Below, in pieces: positions 26,380-37,721 of a DNA stretch of 64,000 nt; positions within the stretch are counted from its first letter, which is position 1; every line of letters starts with the position of its first letter. This DNA is from Calocera cornea HHB12733 (Eukaryota > Basidiomycota > Dacrymycetes > Dacrymycetales > Dacrymycetaceae), in assembly GCA_001632435.1 (NCBI GenBank), contig KV423943.1, positions 1 to 64,000 on the forward strand, written 5' to 3'. A program made the translations under genes and the position numbers. Under the pieces are notes generated by a model. That model ran no database searches and was not told the origin of the DNA. It saw only the letters and a list, made by a program, of their open reading frames with translations.

Positions 26380-28069
26380 TCACAGCTTCAAGCTCGCAAA
26401 CTCGACCGTCTTCGCCTCCTTATCGCTGATCTTGGCGGCTTCGATGATGCGCATGCCGAGCTCTGCGTGCTCCGGCGTAACCTCGAGCGTCCCTGTGCCG
26501 TTGATCGCTGCCGCAACATTCTTGTAGTAGTCGAGGTAGGAGCCGGGGATTGTCGGGATCCTGCGATTGGATCAGGATCCGTTCAGGGGAGAGGAAGGTG
26601 TGTTGAGAAAAGGAACACGAAAGGGGAGCAAGACATAACAGGAGAAGGCAAGAAGGAAGGCAGAGAATGGGCTGCGGAACAGGGGAGGAAGCAGAGAGGG
26701 AAGACGGAAAAGCTTGGCCGAAAAACAAAGGAACGCACTTCTCGAACGTGTCCTTGCCGTCCTTCCCACGCACGCCGTACTCGCCCCAGCTCGACTCGGG
26801 CTCCGCACCGAAGCCCGGGTCGAGCGGGCCCATGCCCTGGAACATTGCCTGCGGCTCTACATGGCCCTGTCAGCACAGCTCTGCTAGGAAAGGCGAGGGG
26901 TAAAGGGGGGATGGAAGGAAAGCGGGGAGTAAAGGGTGAATGGGGATGGAAGAACAGAAAGTGAGTGCGCACCCTGCGTGTCCAGCCCGTACTTGACGTA
27001 GCTGCTGTCCTTGCTGCGCACGTTAAATCTGATCTGGTGCGAAGCAACCGAGTGCAGTGCCGAGCGAAGGGTGACGACCACAGGGTTGTTCGCGTACCGC
27101 AAGTGGATGATAAACTACATGCGGGACGACCTAGGTCAGCCGGACATCGCGAGGGGAGGAAAGGCGGAATCGCGCACAGAATCGTCCACATCCGGGTGGC
27201 CCATCTGCCTGCCGTTCAGGAGCATCGCAGTGACCGTCTTGGGCTCGCCGAACAGCGCCACGGCCTGATCAATGATATGCGACCCACTGCACACCCTTGT
27301 CAGCCTCCTTTCCCGCAATACGCTTTGCACCGCTTTCATGGCAAGACCTACAGGCCGTAAAGGATGCCCGCGCTCCCACCTGGTGGACCCAACTCCCAGT
27401 CCGCGCGTGTGTCGTACCGGCTCTCATAGTCGACCAGATTCGGCAGCTACAGCACAGGTACATGAGCGCCCCGACCTCTGCTACAGCGATACACGGTATA
27501 TTCGTACCTTTCCGGCGTCCAGCAGACTCCGCAGCGTCAGGAAGTCGCCGTCGAACCGGCGGTTGTGGTACGGCGCAAAGACAACGTTCTTGGCTTTGGC
27601 GATGGCGATGAGCTCGCGCACCTCTGCGGACGTGGTTGTCACAGGCTTCTCTAGGACGACGTGCTTCCCTGCGCTCAGTGCGGCCTTCCGTCCTCGTCAG
27701 CCTGCTGCTACAAACTTGTGTGTTGACAGACTCACCTTGGCATACGGGAAATGCGCCCCATCTTTAACAGTTACAACGACGAGGTCCACCTCCGGGTCTC
27801 CTGTGACCTCCTCAAGCGTCGTGACGACCTTGACCCCCAAATGTCCGTACTTGTCCTTGGCCTTGCTGGACGTGGCGGTCGCCGAGCGCTCCATAATGCT
27901 GTGAAGCTTGTACACATCGGGGAGACCGAGCTACGTGCATTAACAGGGAGGGGGCGGGAGGGTCAGCGAGGTGGAGGAAGGGGAGGGTATTGGGACGTAC
28001 GATGAATGGGATGTGGAAGACGTTGGCGGAGAAGCCGACGCCGAGGACGGCAGCGCGGATGGGGGCCAT
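26380..28069 (-). CDS. Gfo/Idh/MocA family NAD(P)-dependent oxidoreductase (copy A)
   Basis: This is a Rossmann-fold dehydrogenase acting on a sugar or cyclitol-type substrate that cannot be named from sequence. It starts at ATG 28069 (MAPIRAAVLGVGFSANVFH, nucleotide-binding GxGxxA-like turn) and ends ASLKL at TGA 26382-26380. Several short introns interrupt it. Landmarks in order: DPEVDLVVVTV, AGKHVVLEKPVT (the EKP motif with the catalytic Lys), AKNVVFAPYHNRRFDGDF, GGSAGILY ... GSHIIDQAVALFGEP, and the C-terminal LEVTPEHAELGMRIIEAAK. It is a tandem duplicate of 29959-31672, on the same strand and with the same intron placement as far as I can read. Confidence 0.85.
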
Positions 28070-28602
28070 TGTATCTGTTTCGGGATCGCTCAAGTGTAAT
28101 AAGAGGTGGCCGACAGAGGTAGTCGCAGTCGCAGTTGTCGTGCTCGGGGCGCCCTCCATCCCCGGCGGTTATATACACCGAGGGGCCATCATGGCGAGCT
28201 GGCGTGCTCGGGCTCGGGCAAACCACGGACAATTCCCCGAATTAGGACATGCCCGAACCCCTAACTCAGTAGCCCGTCTGGCGCATACAAACTGCTGCAT
28301 CGGCCGGTCTGTCGGACATGCGTGCTAGTGGTGAGCGTGCTCGAGCATATACTCAAGGCGTATTCAAGCAGCAGTCAAGGAATCTGTCCGGCGCCAAGCC
28401 CTCGGCCCCTCGCTGCCTGGGTGGGGATGATCGGGTGATCGGGCGGGAGCAGAGAACCTCGCGCTCGGGGCGTCCCCCGCGATGGAGCCTCATCGCCGGC
28501 ACAACCACCCGTCATCGACGCAGTCCAGAACCTCTCAGCTGCAACTTTTATATAGGAGTGCGCCTGCGTCCACAATACTCCAAGCGGTAGACCACCTGTA
28601 CC
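28070..28602. other. Promoter of copy A and start of duplication unit 2
   Basis: This contains the upstream region of oxidoreductase copy A and then the downstream flank belonging to copy B. A TATATAGG element lies near 28550. No gene is seen. Confidence 0.45.
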
Positions 28603-28608
28603 ATGAAC

Positions 28609-29772
28609 TATGGAAATGTTATTGAGTACTTGACGGAAGGAGGAGAGGAAGCAGGTGGCAGTGACGAAGACCCCTGGGAGCATTGACATTGCGCATTCAT
28701 TGCTGGCAGTCCTCAGTCTCTGCTGTTCATCCTACAACCATGGCTCAAGACAAGCATGTTGCCCAGGTAAGCTCTGGTCTTTGTTCTTTGTTCTTTCTCT
28801 TTTACTGACCTCTTGTTTAGTCTCCAAAAAAGAAGAAAAGTACGGCACCTTCGAAACTTTCGGATTGGCTGATAGTAAAGAGCCTGAGCAACCAGGGCGC
28901 TTTCGTGATTCGTGAGGCAAAGTGGGAGGAAGGCAGAATGCAGCTTGACAGTGAGCATAGCTAAATGTTTCCCTATTTGGACTGCTCTAACCCTTTTATA
29001 GTTACCTACTTTTATTGCAAGAAAGCACCTGCGGAGTCTAAGGCTAAGGCTGCTCTAGACCTTACAAAAGGCAGCGGAGCGATGATTCAGGAGGCTACAT
29101 TGAAAACCGTCCACGGCTCACATTTGTGAAGTATATTCATAATGGCAAGGCTGTCCCCATTCCATCGCTGAAGAAAACAAGCAAAGAGCAGTATTCCCTT
29201 GCAGAATTCCTATGTTTTGTGCAACACCTTCAATATGAGAAAACAAGCGGCCTGGCCTATGTCTCCGATTTCCAAGGTGCATTAGTTCTCACATTCAAAA
29301 GTGGTGGAGATAACAGTTCCATTGCTAGGTTGCGGTGATCTACTGACTGATCCCCAGATCATGACAGATCCGTATGTATAACTTCTGTTATCATATGTGA
29401 CAGCTAACCACCTCTACTCCAGGAAGCTTGGTCAGCTTTTTGCCGAAGGCAATGTGAAGGCGGCATTCGAGAAGTTCACTGAACAGCATCAGTGCAATAT
29501 GTACTGCAGGTACTTTGAGCTCTGCCCTCTGGCCAAGATGACCAACAATGATAATTAGGACATGATTAGTTAGAATTTAGTCAGATAGTTATCAAAATTC
29601 CTATTTTTGGCTTAATATGCTTGCACAAAATTACAGATCAAAATTACAGATTGTAAGGGGTCCTTTGCAACGGAAGCTGCTGAGTGACCATCGGAGGCTC
29701 TATATGAATGGGTTTGTGGGTGCGGCAAGGGATCGGCACGGGAGCAAACAACTAATCGATAACATTTCCATA
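28609..29772. mobile_element. 1,164-bp TIR element carrying an alpha-kinase fragment
   Basis: The left end TATGGAAATGTTAT (28609-28622) and right end ATAACATTTCCATA (29759-29772) are perfect 14-bp inverted repeats. They extend to about 18 of 20 matches. ATGAAC directly repeats outside both ends (28603-28608 and 29773-29778), a 6-bp target duplication. Comparison with the downstream flank of oxidoreductase copy A (26085-26230), which has similar sequence but no insert, supports an insertion here. The cargo is the kinase fragment at 28740-29558. No transposase is encoded, so the element is non-autonomous. Confidence 0.8.
28740..29558 (+). pseudogene. Alpha-type (atypical) protein kinase fragment
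   Basis: The C-terminal half of an alpha-kinase domain of the kind expanded in Agaricomycetes is readable: FVKYIHNGKAVPIPSL, AEFLCFVQHLQYEKT, GLAYVSDFQG|CGDLLTDPQIMTDP, and the zinc-binding tail HQCNMYCRYFELCPLA, ending at TAG 29556-29558. Introns near 29276-29327 and 29371-29422 restore the frame. The 5' part starts at ATG 28740 (MAQDKHVAQ|SPKKKK, intron 28767-28820). The ATP-binding lobe, including the catalytic Lys region, is missing or compressed. The join between the two parts, around 29040-29090, is out of frame unless an unusual intron exists. I therefore call it a truncated, probably inactive fragment. It lies inside the TIR element. Confidence 0.72.
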
Positions 29773-29958
29773 ATGAACATGCAGGGTCCGTTCCGAATGC
29801 CACCATCAGGATTGGATACTTTGATCTTATACAACATACTACCTTTCTCAACTCCCTGCACAATGTTATCTTCATCGCACCGCCCACTCATCTGACCAGC
29901 ACCCTGCACTCATTTCTGCCCCGATCCAAAACCACATGTTCCTCAGAACCTCGCAGGT

Positions 29959-31672
29959 TCAGAACTTCACGCTGGCAAACTCGACCGTCTTCCCCTCCTT
30001 GTCGCTCACCTTGGCAGCCTCGATGATGCGCAGGCCAAGCTCTGCGTGTTCGGGCGTGACCTCGAGCGTGCCTGTGCCGTTGATCGCTCCTGCGACATTG
30101 CGGTAGTAGTCGAGATAGGAGCCCGGGATCGATGGGATTCTGGTTGGGTGATCAGGCTCCGTTTGGGGGACAACAAGAAGCGGTGGAGAAAAGGAACACG
30201 ATGGCTGAAGGAAGCATGACGGGGACAGAGCGAAGGAGCGCGGAGACTGGTATGCATAAGAGAGGAGGGAGAGCAGGGAGAAACTGGACCTAAGAAGAAT
30301 GGAAACTCACTTCTCGAACGTGTCCTTTCCGTCCTTCCCACGCACACCATACTCGCCCCAGATCGACTCGGGCTCTTCGCCGAAGCCAGGGTCGAGAGGG
30401 CTCATTTCCGTGGTCATCAACTGGTTTGCTACATTGGGCGTTCATCAGCATCCGCTTGAGTGAAAGGCGGAAGGAACGCGGAAGGAACGCGGAAGGAGGG
30501 GAGGGTAGAATATGCAGAGGGAGGCGGGAGGGAAGGAGAAGTATGAGAACAGAAGACGGGTACGTACCCTGCACATCCTCCCCGTACTTGACGTAGCTTG
30601 CGTCCTTGCTGCGCACAATGTACTTGATCTGCTTTGAGGCGACCGAGTGCAGGGCCGAGAGGAGCGTGACGACCACCGGGTTGTTGGCGTACCGCAGGTG
30701 GAGAATAAACTGCATCATCCCCACGTCAGGCGCGGACGTCATTTTGACGAGAAGAGTCGGGAACACGCACGGAGTCGTCCACATCCGGATGACCCTCCCT
30801 TCGCCCGTTGAGGAGCAGGGCAGTGACCGTCTTGGGCTCGCCGAACAGCACCACGACCTGGTCGATGATGTGTGACCCACTGTATGATCCTCGTCAGCCG
30901 CCTGTCCAATGGCCTACTATACACGGCTGAACGATGAAGAATGTGACGTACAGGCCGTACAGGATCCCTGCACTTCCGCCTGGCGGGCCCATCGGCCAGT
31001 CCGCCCGCGTGTCATAGCGGATCTCAAAGTCGACCAAGTCAGGGAGCTACGGCCATATAAGCCCTCCGGCCTGTGTCACAGCGGTATAAGTTGAACGCGC
31101 ACTTTGCCCGAGGCCAGAACGCTCCGCAGCGTCCTGAAGTCGCTGTCGAACCGGCGGTTGTGGAAGGGGGCGAAGATGACGTTCTTCGACTTGGCGATGG
31201 CGGTCAGTTCGCGCACTTCTGCGGACGTGGCGGTAACGGGCTTCTCTAGCACGACGTGTTTGCCGGCGCTCAGGGCCGCCTTTCATCCCCGTCAGCCAGC
31301 CGCATGTGACGCGCGTAGAGGAGGGGCGCACCTTGGCATACACGAAATGCGCATCACCCTTGACGCAGATGACGACAAGGTCGACCTCTGGGTCCTGCGT
31401 CACCTCCTCGAGAGTCGTGACGACCTTGACTCCTAGATGGCCGTACTTGTCCTTGGCTTTGCTCGCGGTCGCGGTGGCCGAGCGCTCCATGATACTGTAG
31501 AGCTTGTAGACATCTGGGAGGGCGAGCTGTGCGCATGAACAGATAGGAGAAGGGAGGAAAGGGAAGGTTAGCAAGGTAGAAGAGGAAGGGGAAGGGTGCG
31601 CACAATGAAGGGAATGTGGAAGACGTTGGCGGACCAGCCGATGCCGAGGACGGCAGCGCGGATGGGGGCCAT
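29959..31672 (-). CDS. Gfo/Idh/MocA family NAD(P)-dependent oxidoreductase (copy B)
   Basis: This is the paralogue of copy A, of the same family and with an unknown substrate. It starts at ATG 31672 (MAPIRAAVLGIGWSANVFH) and ends ASVKF at TGA 29961-29959. Landmarks: LALPDVYKLYSIMERS, DPEVDLVVICVKG, AGKHVVLEKPVT, NVIFAPFHNRRFDSDF, GGSAGILYG, GSHIIDQVVVLFGEP, FILHLRYANNPVVVTL and IPSIPGSYLDYYRN. Exons and introns follow copy A. Coding identity is high but flanks and introns have diverged, so the duplication is not very recent. Its 3' flank is separated from copy A by the TIR element. Confidence 0.85.
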
Positions 31673-32232
31673 TGTGTCGGTTTCGTTTTCGCCCAGTTAC
31701 TATAGCGTTGTCCTTGACTGAGGCGGTCGCTGCAGGCGATGTCTCAGTTGCAACATGAACGACGTTATCCAGCGCCAGCGGCCATATACCCCGCATACTC
31801 CAGCTGGCGTGCGCGCAATCCACGGACAATCCACCGAATTGGGACACGTCCGGGGTCGTCGCCCGACATCCACCTTAGCGCGTCCACCGATAGTGTCCCT
31901 TGCGTCGACGTCGGCCCGGTTGTCGCACTCGTGTGTGATGGTCAGCGTCCTCGAGGACATGCTTAACGCGCGTTGTGCACTGTTGAAGCGCGCTGCTTCT
32001 CCCAGCGACGACTGGGCGGCGTCAACTGCCGCTTCGGTGATGACGATCGGGTGATTGGGCGGGTGATTGGGCGGGATCAGAGAACCCTTTCATCCTGTCC
32101 CTGACCGGCCAACATTTGTCGACTTTATGTAGGTGAAACGGCGGCCGGGTTGCCCACCGAGTCCCCAACGGCTTGCCCTCTCCCTCCCCTCCCTCTCCTC
32201 TCCACAGTCGCGTACCAAGCAAAGTCAACACC
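31673..32232. promoter_or_regulatory. Divergent promoter region of copy B and ERG28
   Basis: This stretch of 560 bases lies between start codons on opposite strands. The half nearer copy B shares blocks with the copy A promoter (GATCGGGTGATTGGGCGGG). No further gene is seen. Confidence 0.45.
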
Positions 32233-32839
32233 ATGGACCAGATCCAGGACCTCGTCACAAAGTGTAGGCTGCTCATTCCCCTCCCTCCCGTTCCACCCTT
32301 ACCTCGCGTCCTACGCGCTCCGTAGACGCGCCCGGCCCCGGCCTCCTCCCCCTCTGGAACCTCATCGCCGGCTCCACCGCGGTGATCTACGCCTTCCAGA
32401 ACCTCGCCTCCGACTCGGGGAGCAAGCTCGTCTACCTGGCCGGTGCGCGTAAGGGGCTCGTCAACACCCTCCAGTCGCGCAACTTTGCCCTCTGGAGCTT
32501 GACTAACGGCATCGTGCGGTTTTATTTTGCGTACAATGTTGGGAACCCTGTGTGCGTACCTCGTACGCTTTGAATGTACAAGCTGCGGGATGCTGACGAG
32601 AGAGCACAGCGTGTACGACATCACCCTAGCCACATACGTGATCGCAACGCTGCACTTCCTCTCGGAGTGGCTCGTCTTCCGCACCTGCGCCCTCGGCGGT
32701 GGGGTCGTCTCCCCGCTCATCGTCGCTGGTGCGTATCCCCCACCATTTCTTCTGAAAAACGCGCATATTGAACGCGCCGCATGTAGGCTCGTCGATCGTC
32801 TGGATGACCACGCAGCGCGAATTCTACTTGGGCGCGTAG
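32233..32839 (+). CDS. ERG28: Ergosterol biosynthesis scaffold protein Erg28, 142 aa
   Basis: Erg28 is an ER membrane protein that tethers the C-4 demethylation enzymes of ergosterol synthesis. Exons 32233-32263, 32326-32551, 32610-32728 and 32787-32839 give exactly 143 codons. Four hydrophobic segments are visible. Family blocks include PLWNLIAGSTAVIYAFQNL, NFALWSLTNGIVRFYFAYN, YDITLATYVIATLHFLSEW and SSIVWMTTQREFYLGA at the C-terminus. Length is typical. It runs convergently toward the Med19-like gene. Confidence 0.88.
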
Positions 32840-33298
32840 GCCGCGTAGAGGCGCGTAGAGACACAAACGGTTGCTGTAGCGTAATGCGCGTATAATCTCT
32901 CTGGCACCCAATTGAGTTCTTTGGTCACCGTCGTTGGACTTCGCTCGCGTTTGCTTACAACGTTCAAGTTCGGTGATTGCTCGCTTTCGGTTGTGGCTGC
33001 AAGAGCCGCCTAGCATGGACAGAGAATATCATGCATTTGCAGATCGGAGAACTGTACACGAACATGCAGAGCAGTCTACAAATATAATGGGGGTCGTGAA
33101 TGCCTGCCAGGACCGCCCACAGTCGACGGGCAAGGTCAGGTCAGGGAGAATGATGTGCAGAGTACAAACGTGAGAATAAGAGTGGACGCCCTCGACCGAT
33201 CCCGTTAGAAATAGATGAAGCATAGGCCGCACGCCACGCGCCTTGCTGTATGGGCAGCTGCCATACCACTGGGCCTCCTCGTGCAGCGCGGCTGGGCT
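32840..33298. other. Convergent 3' intergenic region
   Basis: This stretch of 459 bases lies between the ERG28 stop and the Med19-like stop. It has AT-richer 3' flank sequence and nothing identifiable. Confidence 0.45.
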
Positions 33299-34952
33299 CT
33301 ACGCAGTGGCACCGTTCACCTTTCGCTTCTTCCCTCCCTTGCCGACCCCAGGAATGCCACTGGGGACGCTCTTCTTCGCCCTTTGTCGTTCCCTCTCGCC
33401 CTCCGACTCCCTGTCCGGCGGTTCCTTCCGCTTTTCACCCACACCCACTCCGCCAGGTCTGACCACTGGCTTGCCTTGAATCGTTGCGGTCGCTCGTGGC
33501 TGAGATGCACCAGCACCGAAGCCACCTGGCCGACCGCTTGCACTAGGCGTGGCCGATGCTGTTGCTCGCAATGGACTTGAAACTTGGGGCATCGGAGACG
33601 AAACCTTCTTCGGGAACGGCGACCCACCGGCAGATAGCGAATGACGGGCTGGTGACCCTGGCGCCACGTGGGACGCTTTTAGACTGCTGCTCCCGACGGC
33701 CTTGCGCGCTGCTGCTGCTGCTGCCGCTGAAGATCCGGGAAGTGGTGAGCCGGGCGTTGCGGGTGGTGTACCTGCATTGGTGGTTGCTGGTGTTGGCACA
33801 CCGCCAGCAGGGGCGTGGATGGTGCTTGCAGCAGCAGGATGAGATGGTGCCGACGCGGATGGTGCCGACGCGGCGGCTCCGGAGGGCGTTGACGTCGTCC
33901 CACCAGCTCGAGCTTGCTTCGCACGTTCGCGGGCGGCGAGTCGAGCAGCCTTCTCCGCGAGCTTTCGCTGTAAGGCAATTCAGTACGAGGGTTACACGAC
34001 ACGGTGATCACGTAGCTAACCTTTTTCTTTTCGCTTATCAATGGGGAATCCGTGTACCTCAGAGGGTCGTACTGCATCCGCGACGTTCAACAAGGGCACA
34101 GAGCGAAGGCCAGCGCTGTAACTCACGTCTGGTAACACGCCTTCCTGCAGCTTGAACGCTTCGCGAACGGTCTTCGCTTCCATTGATTTTATGCGCAGAT
34201 GTTGCTTTGGTGGAGCTTGGACGAGGTTGAGGAGGTAACGGTCTTTCTTCGTGTTTACTCGTCCTATGAAGCCCGTCCCATCAGAACCGTAAAGCATGTT
34301 CGCGTCGGTAGGACATACCTTTCAAGCCCCACAGATAATGTCGATATCCGTGTTTCACCTTTGGCATGCTCTTGTCGCGTTTCAATTTTGGTCTCCTGCT
34401 CCCTGGCGCGGTGGGTGTTGTTGGTGACACCGCGGTAGACGCGCTGCCCCTTTCCCGACCCTTGCCCTTGTCCTTCACACGTTCCTTCTCCTTCCCTTTC
34501 CCGGTCACGACTTCTGGCTCTTCGATCTTCACTGTCGTTTCTCTCTCCTTCCCCTTGCCTTCTGTCTCGCCTGCCTCTGGGCGACCGAGTCCGACAGGAG
34601 TGCCACCTCGTGGTGTACCGTCGGGTGCCACCGGCTCGACGATGCCAACAAACTTGACTTCCTTCCCAGCATCACGTTTTCGTTTTCGATCACTTGATAC
34701 CGGGATCACCGGAGTCAGATACGGTCGTGCATAGTGGGAGTAGTAAGGCAAGAGGTGATAGCGTGTCAGCAGGTCCTGAGTACCGGACACCGGGGTCGGA
34801 GGTGGTGGAGCTACACGCGGTGTTAGCATATACTTTAATATCACACCCGTGATTGACATACGGAATGGAGGAAAGTATATTGGCGGAGGGGGCGGAGTGG
34901 GTGGACGCGATGGGCCCGCTTCGGGTTGAGGTTGTGGGAGGTCGACATCCAT
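33299..34952 (-). CDS. Mediator complex subunit 19 (Rox3)-like protein
   Basis: This is a nuclear subunit of the Mediator head that links activators to RNA polymerase II. The start is ATG 34952 (MDVDLPQPQPEAGPS). Introns lie after IYFPPF, after HYLWGLK, after QEGVLPD and after SEKKK. The family core is STQ/GTQDLLTRYHLLPYYSHYARPYLTP near the N-terminus, then GYRHYLWGLKGR and NTKKDRYLLNLVQAPPKQHL, as in fungal Med19. Between them lies a long Lys/Glu-rich linker (GKGKEKERVKDKGKGRER). The last 200 or so residues are Ala/Pro/Ser-rich and basic, ending GGKKRKVNGATA (nuclear-localisation-like). The assignment rests on the two short conserved blocks. It is divergent from NCS2. Confidence 0.68.
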
Positions 34953-35637
34953 AGTCGGAGGTTGCTCGGCGATGCCGTGCGGGTATATGGATTAATGTAA
35001 GTTTGCTCGCTGTGATGCGGCTGATCCTGATAGACGCGAGCTATGGTCTCGTATAGGCAGAGCGGTACAGTAGCAACATGCAGGTGGTGGTTACTGTCGA
35101 CGAGATGAGGGCGCGTAGCGCAGATGGTGGCGAGGAGGAAGGGAACCGCCGCTTGGTCGGTGCAAGCGTGCGTTGTGTCCACGGTGCAAGGCGGGGACAA
35201 GGCCCAGGAAGGGCGAGTCGTCACGCCCCTTATTGCCTCCGTTAGCCACCTGCCAAATACTCCCGTTCGCTGACACCGCCGGTCATTTCAACCCGCCGAC
35301 TCACCGCCGTGACCTTCCTACGCCGATCAGATATTGCGCTGTTAAGTATTCCTATATCTCTCCACCTCACGTCTGCTCATCTCCTTGTCTCGCTCTGCTA
35401 CCGGGGGCACCTGGCGAAGTTTGCCCCCTCGGGGAGGATCGGTCAGCCCCACGTCTATAATATCAAACGCTCCGACAAATTTCGGCGCAATCGCGGGCCG
35501 TTTGCCGATAAACAAGATCGATTACCCAAGCGTCGACCCTGGCACACGATCGATTCTTTCAGGGACATACTTTGACTCCACGGCAGAACCTTACTTCTGT
35601 GCCTTGCCTCCCTTCATCCCCATTGCTTCGCCCTCAA
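34953..35637. promoter_or_regulatory. Divergent promoter region of Med19-like and NCS2
   Basis: This stretch of 685 bases lies between opposite-strand start codons. Short open frames occur but none has recognisable protein character. Presumed 5' UTRs and promoters. Confidence 0.45.
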
Positions 35638-37110
35638 ATGTCCTGCGATGCACCTCCCTCCAAGGAGGATCTCATGCCTCGTACGCTTCCATATTCCGCG
35701 TCTGACTCTAATACTCACGAACTCACAGGAAAGTCCCGATATGACCGCGGTCAAACCTGCATCAAGTGCAAGTCGCGACGCGGCAACCTCGTGATCAAGC
35801 ATGCCGTTTATTGTTCTTCCTGCCTCCCCGCAATGCTGGTGCGCAAGTTCCGCCGAGCACTTTCTTCATCCCTCGACCCAGCGGCACCATCCCGCGGCAC
35901 ACCGTCTCGCATACTGCCTCCCGACGTTGTCCTCGGACTCTCTGGAGGGCCAAGCTCTTCGGTTCTTCTGGACCTCGTTTGGAAGTGCTTCTCGGTTGAA
36001 GGCTCTGGGAGGAAGGACGAGCGGCGGCAGGTCGGCAAGGTCCGGGCGGTGCATGTGGACTGGAGCTCGCTAGGCGGTCGGTGCTTGGTCGAACCGCTAA
36101 AGGAGTTGTGCGAGCGCTATGGCATTGAGCTGGAAGTTGTCAAAGGAGAAGACGCGTTCGACCCTGCTTGGAGGACTGCGGTTGGCTTGGACAACTCGAT
36201 CACCGAAATTCGGGTCGATATGTCTTCTGGGCGTCTACCATTCCTGTCTTCGCAAGCAGGACCCAGCGACCCTCTCACAAACTTGCGTGCTCACCTCCGC
36301 AGTTTGCCGACACCGACATCTGTCCCAGCGACCATGCACACTTTGACTCGCCTCCTATTACTTCACACAACGACGAAGGTGCGCTGCTCCGTTCTCGTAA
36401 TTGGAACCTCTCTGCCTCGGTTGTCAATTCACCTCCTGGAAACTGTTGCCTATGGCGGTGGATTCGCTCTTGGAACCGAAAGAGAGGAAATCGTTAGCGT
36501 TGGCAACGCCGATATCAAGCTTGTCAGACCTCTACGGGACTGGAGCCTCAAGGAGCTTGGTTGGTGGCTCTATTCCCGTCAACTCTCCGTGCCCCGCGGT
36601 TTAGATGGCAAGCCGACTCAAGAACTAGCACCAGCTGGCGGGAAGACGATCGGGAAGCTAACGGAGGACTTCGTCCTTGGCCTGGAGCGAGACTATCCGA
36701 GCACTGTTTCGACAATCTCAAAAACTGCTGCGAAAGTGGTTCCTTCGGAGGCGGCTGCCTACAGATGCGTGTATTGCCTGCGGCCAGCCCAGAGGGACGC
36801 ATCGAGATGGAAGGCTGGGACGGCTATTCTATCGCTCTCCACACCGATCGCCAGCTCGTTGTCGGCTCCTTTACCACCACCGAAGACAGCGCCGCTTCTG
36901 ACTGAGGACAATCTGGCTGAAAGGCTATGCTACTCGTGTCACACTCACTTTACCGCGCGAGGGGGAACAGGCGCCGGGAAGATTCGAGTGCTTGAGGAAA
37001 GTGGAGGCTTCCCGGAGACGACTATGCCATTGCCCGTCTGGGTGCAGAGGAAGCTCGGCGAGGAACAGATGAAGGAGAGGATCGGTGAATTCCTGTTGGA
37101 AGATGAATAG
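35638..37110 (+). CDS. NCS2: Cytoplasmic tRNA 2-thiolation protein 2, 474 aa
   Basis: This is the Ncs2/Ctu2 partner of Ncs6/Ctu1 in 2-thiolation of U34 in tRNAs for Lys, Glu and Gln (urm1 pathway, cytosol). One 48-nt intron (35681-35728) is followed by a single long exon. N-terminal cysteines CIKCKSRRGNLVIK ... YCSSC resemble the zinc ribbon of the pair. The PP-loop position reads LGLSGGPSSSVLL, a degenerate form as expected for the non-catalytic partner. CVYCLRPAQ and LCYSCHTHF near the C-terminus form a second cysteine group. Length and order fit the family. ATG 35638 is the first in-frame start before the conserved region. Confidence 0.87.
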   Translation: MSCDAPPSKEDLMPRTLPYSASDSNTHELTGKSRYDRGQTCIKCKSRRGNLVIKHAVYCSSCLPAMLVRKFRRALSSSLDPAAPSRGTPSRILPPDVVLGLSGGPSSSVLLDLVWKCFSVEGSGRKDERRQVGKVRAVHVDWSSLGGRCLVEPLKELCERYGIELEVVKGEDAFDPAWRTAVGLDNSITEIRVDMSSGRLPFLSSQAGPSDPLTNLRAHLRSLPTPTSVPATMHTLTRLLLLHTTTKVRCSVLVIGTSLPRLSIHLLETVAYGGGFALGTEREEIVSVGNADIKLVRPLRDWSLKELGWWLYSRQLSVPRGLDGKPTQELAPAGGKTIGKLTEDFVLGLERDYPSTVSTISKTAAKVVPSEAAAYRCVYCLRPAQRDASRWKAGTAILSLSTPIASSLSAPLPPPKTAPLLTEDNLAERLCYSCHTHFTARGGTGAGKIRVLEESGGFPETTMPLPVWVQRKLGEEQMKERIGEFLLEDE

Positions 37111-37721
37111 GGTCAACGGCATTGTATTGTATTAGTTCATGACCTATGCCGTTGAGTATCGTGACCTGCTTCGCTGAGAAGTGTCGCGCCGGCCGTTTTG
37201 TGACCATGATTCAGCAGCCTAAGACCAAAGCGAGAATTGCTCCGCCAAGATACTCCAAGCAACAAGACATCAATTACAAGTCCCTTGAGCCGGCAGCATA
37301 CGACGAGAGGAACAACTGGACGGGAAGATTCGACGGGAGCACTAGTACAATGTTATTTGAGAGTCCCTATTGGAAAGGACTATTTGAAAGTCACGGAATC
37401 GTATAACATGTCGCTCTGTCAATAGTGTAATGACCTGGCATCGGGTTTGCCCAGGCTCTGAGGACACGACCATGGCACTGCACCGTTTGTTACTGGGAGA
37501 GCCGATGTCAGACCATCGAGGTAACCACTAGGCTCTCTGTAAAATGGAGAGAAAGCTTAGGCAAGCCACGAGCGTACCAACAGTCTCGGCATTCCGGCAG
37601 CAGTCGACAGACCTTGTAGCATCTCCACTAAGTCATTGGCAAGCATAAAGGTATCCGCTTCAATGCGGTCCCAAGAGCAGTTGTGGCACACAAAGCTTGA
37701 ACCCGGTCAGCTGGTGATTGA
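37111..37721. other. Intergenic region upstream of the tRNA
   Basis: This is the NCS2 3' flank. Short open frames occur near 37146-37425, but no domain or splice pattern supports a gene. Confidence 0.45.

Larger units (their letters stand above)
26085..32090. repeat. Tandem duplication of an oxidoreductase gene block
   Basis: Unit 1 is about 26085-28545 and unit 2 about 28546-32090. Beyond the coding similarity, both flanks match. Downstream, GCTGCAAC ... TATATAGG, GGTAGACCAC, and later GACCAGCACCCTGC occur in both units. Upstream, GATCGGGTGATYGGGCGGG ... CAGAGAACC is found near 28428-28460 and 32044-32086. Unit 2 is longer because of the 1,164-bp insertion at 28609-29772. Confidence 0.8.
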
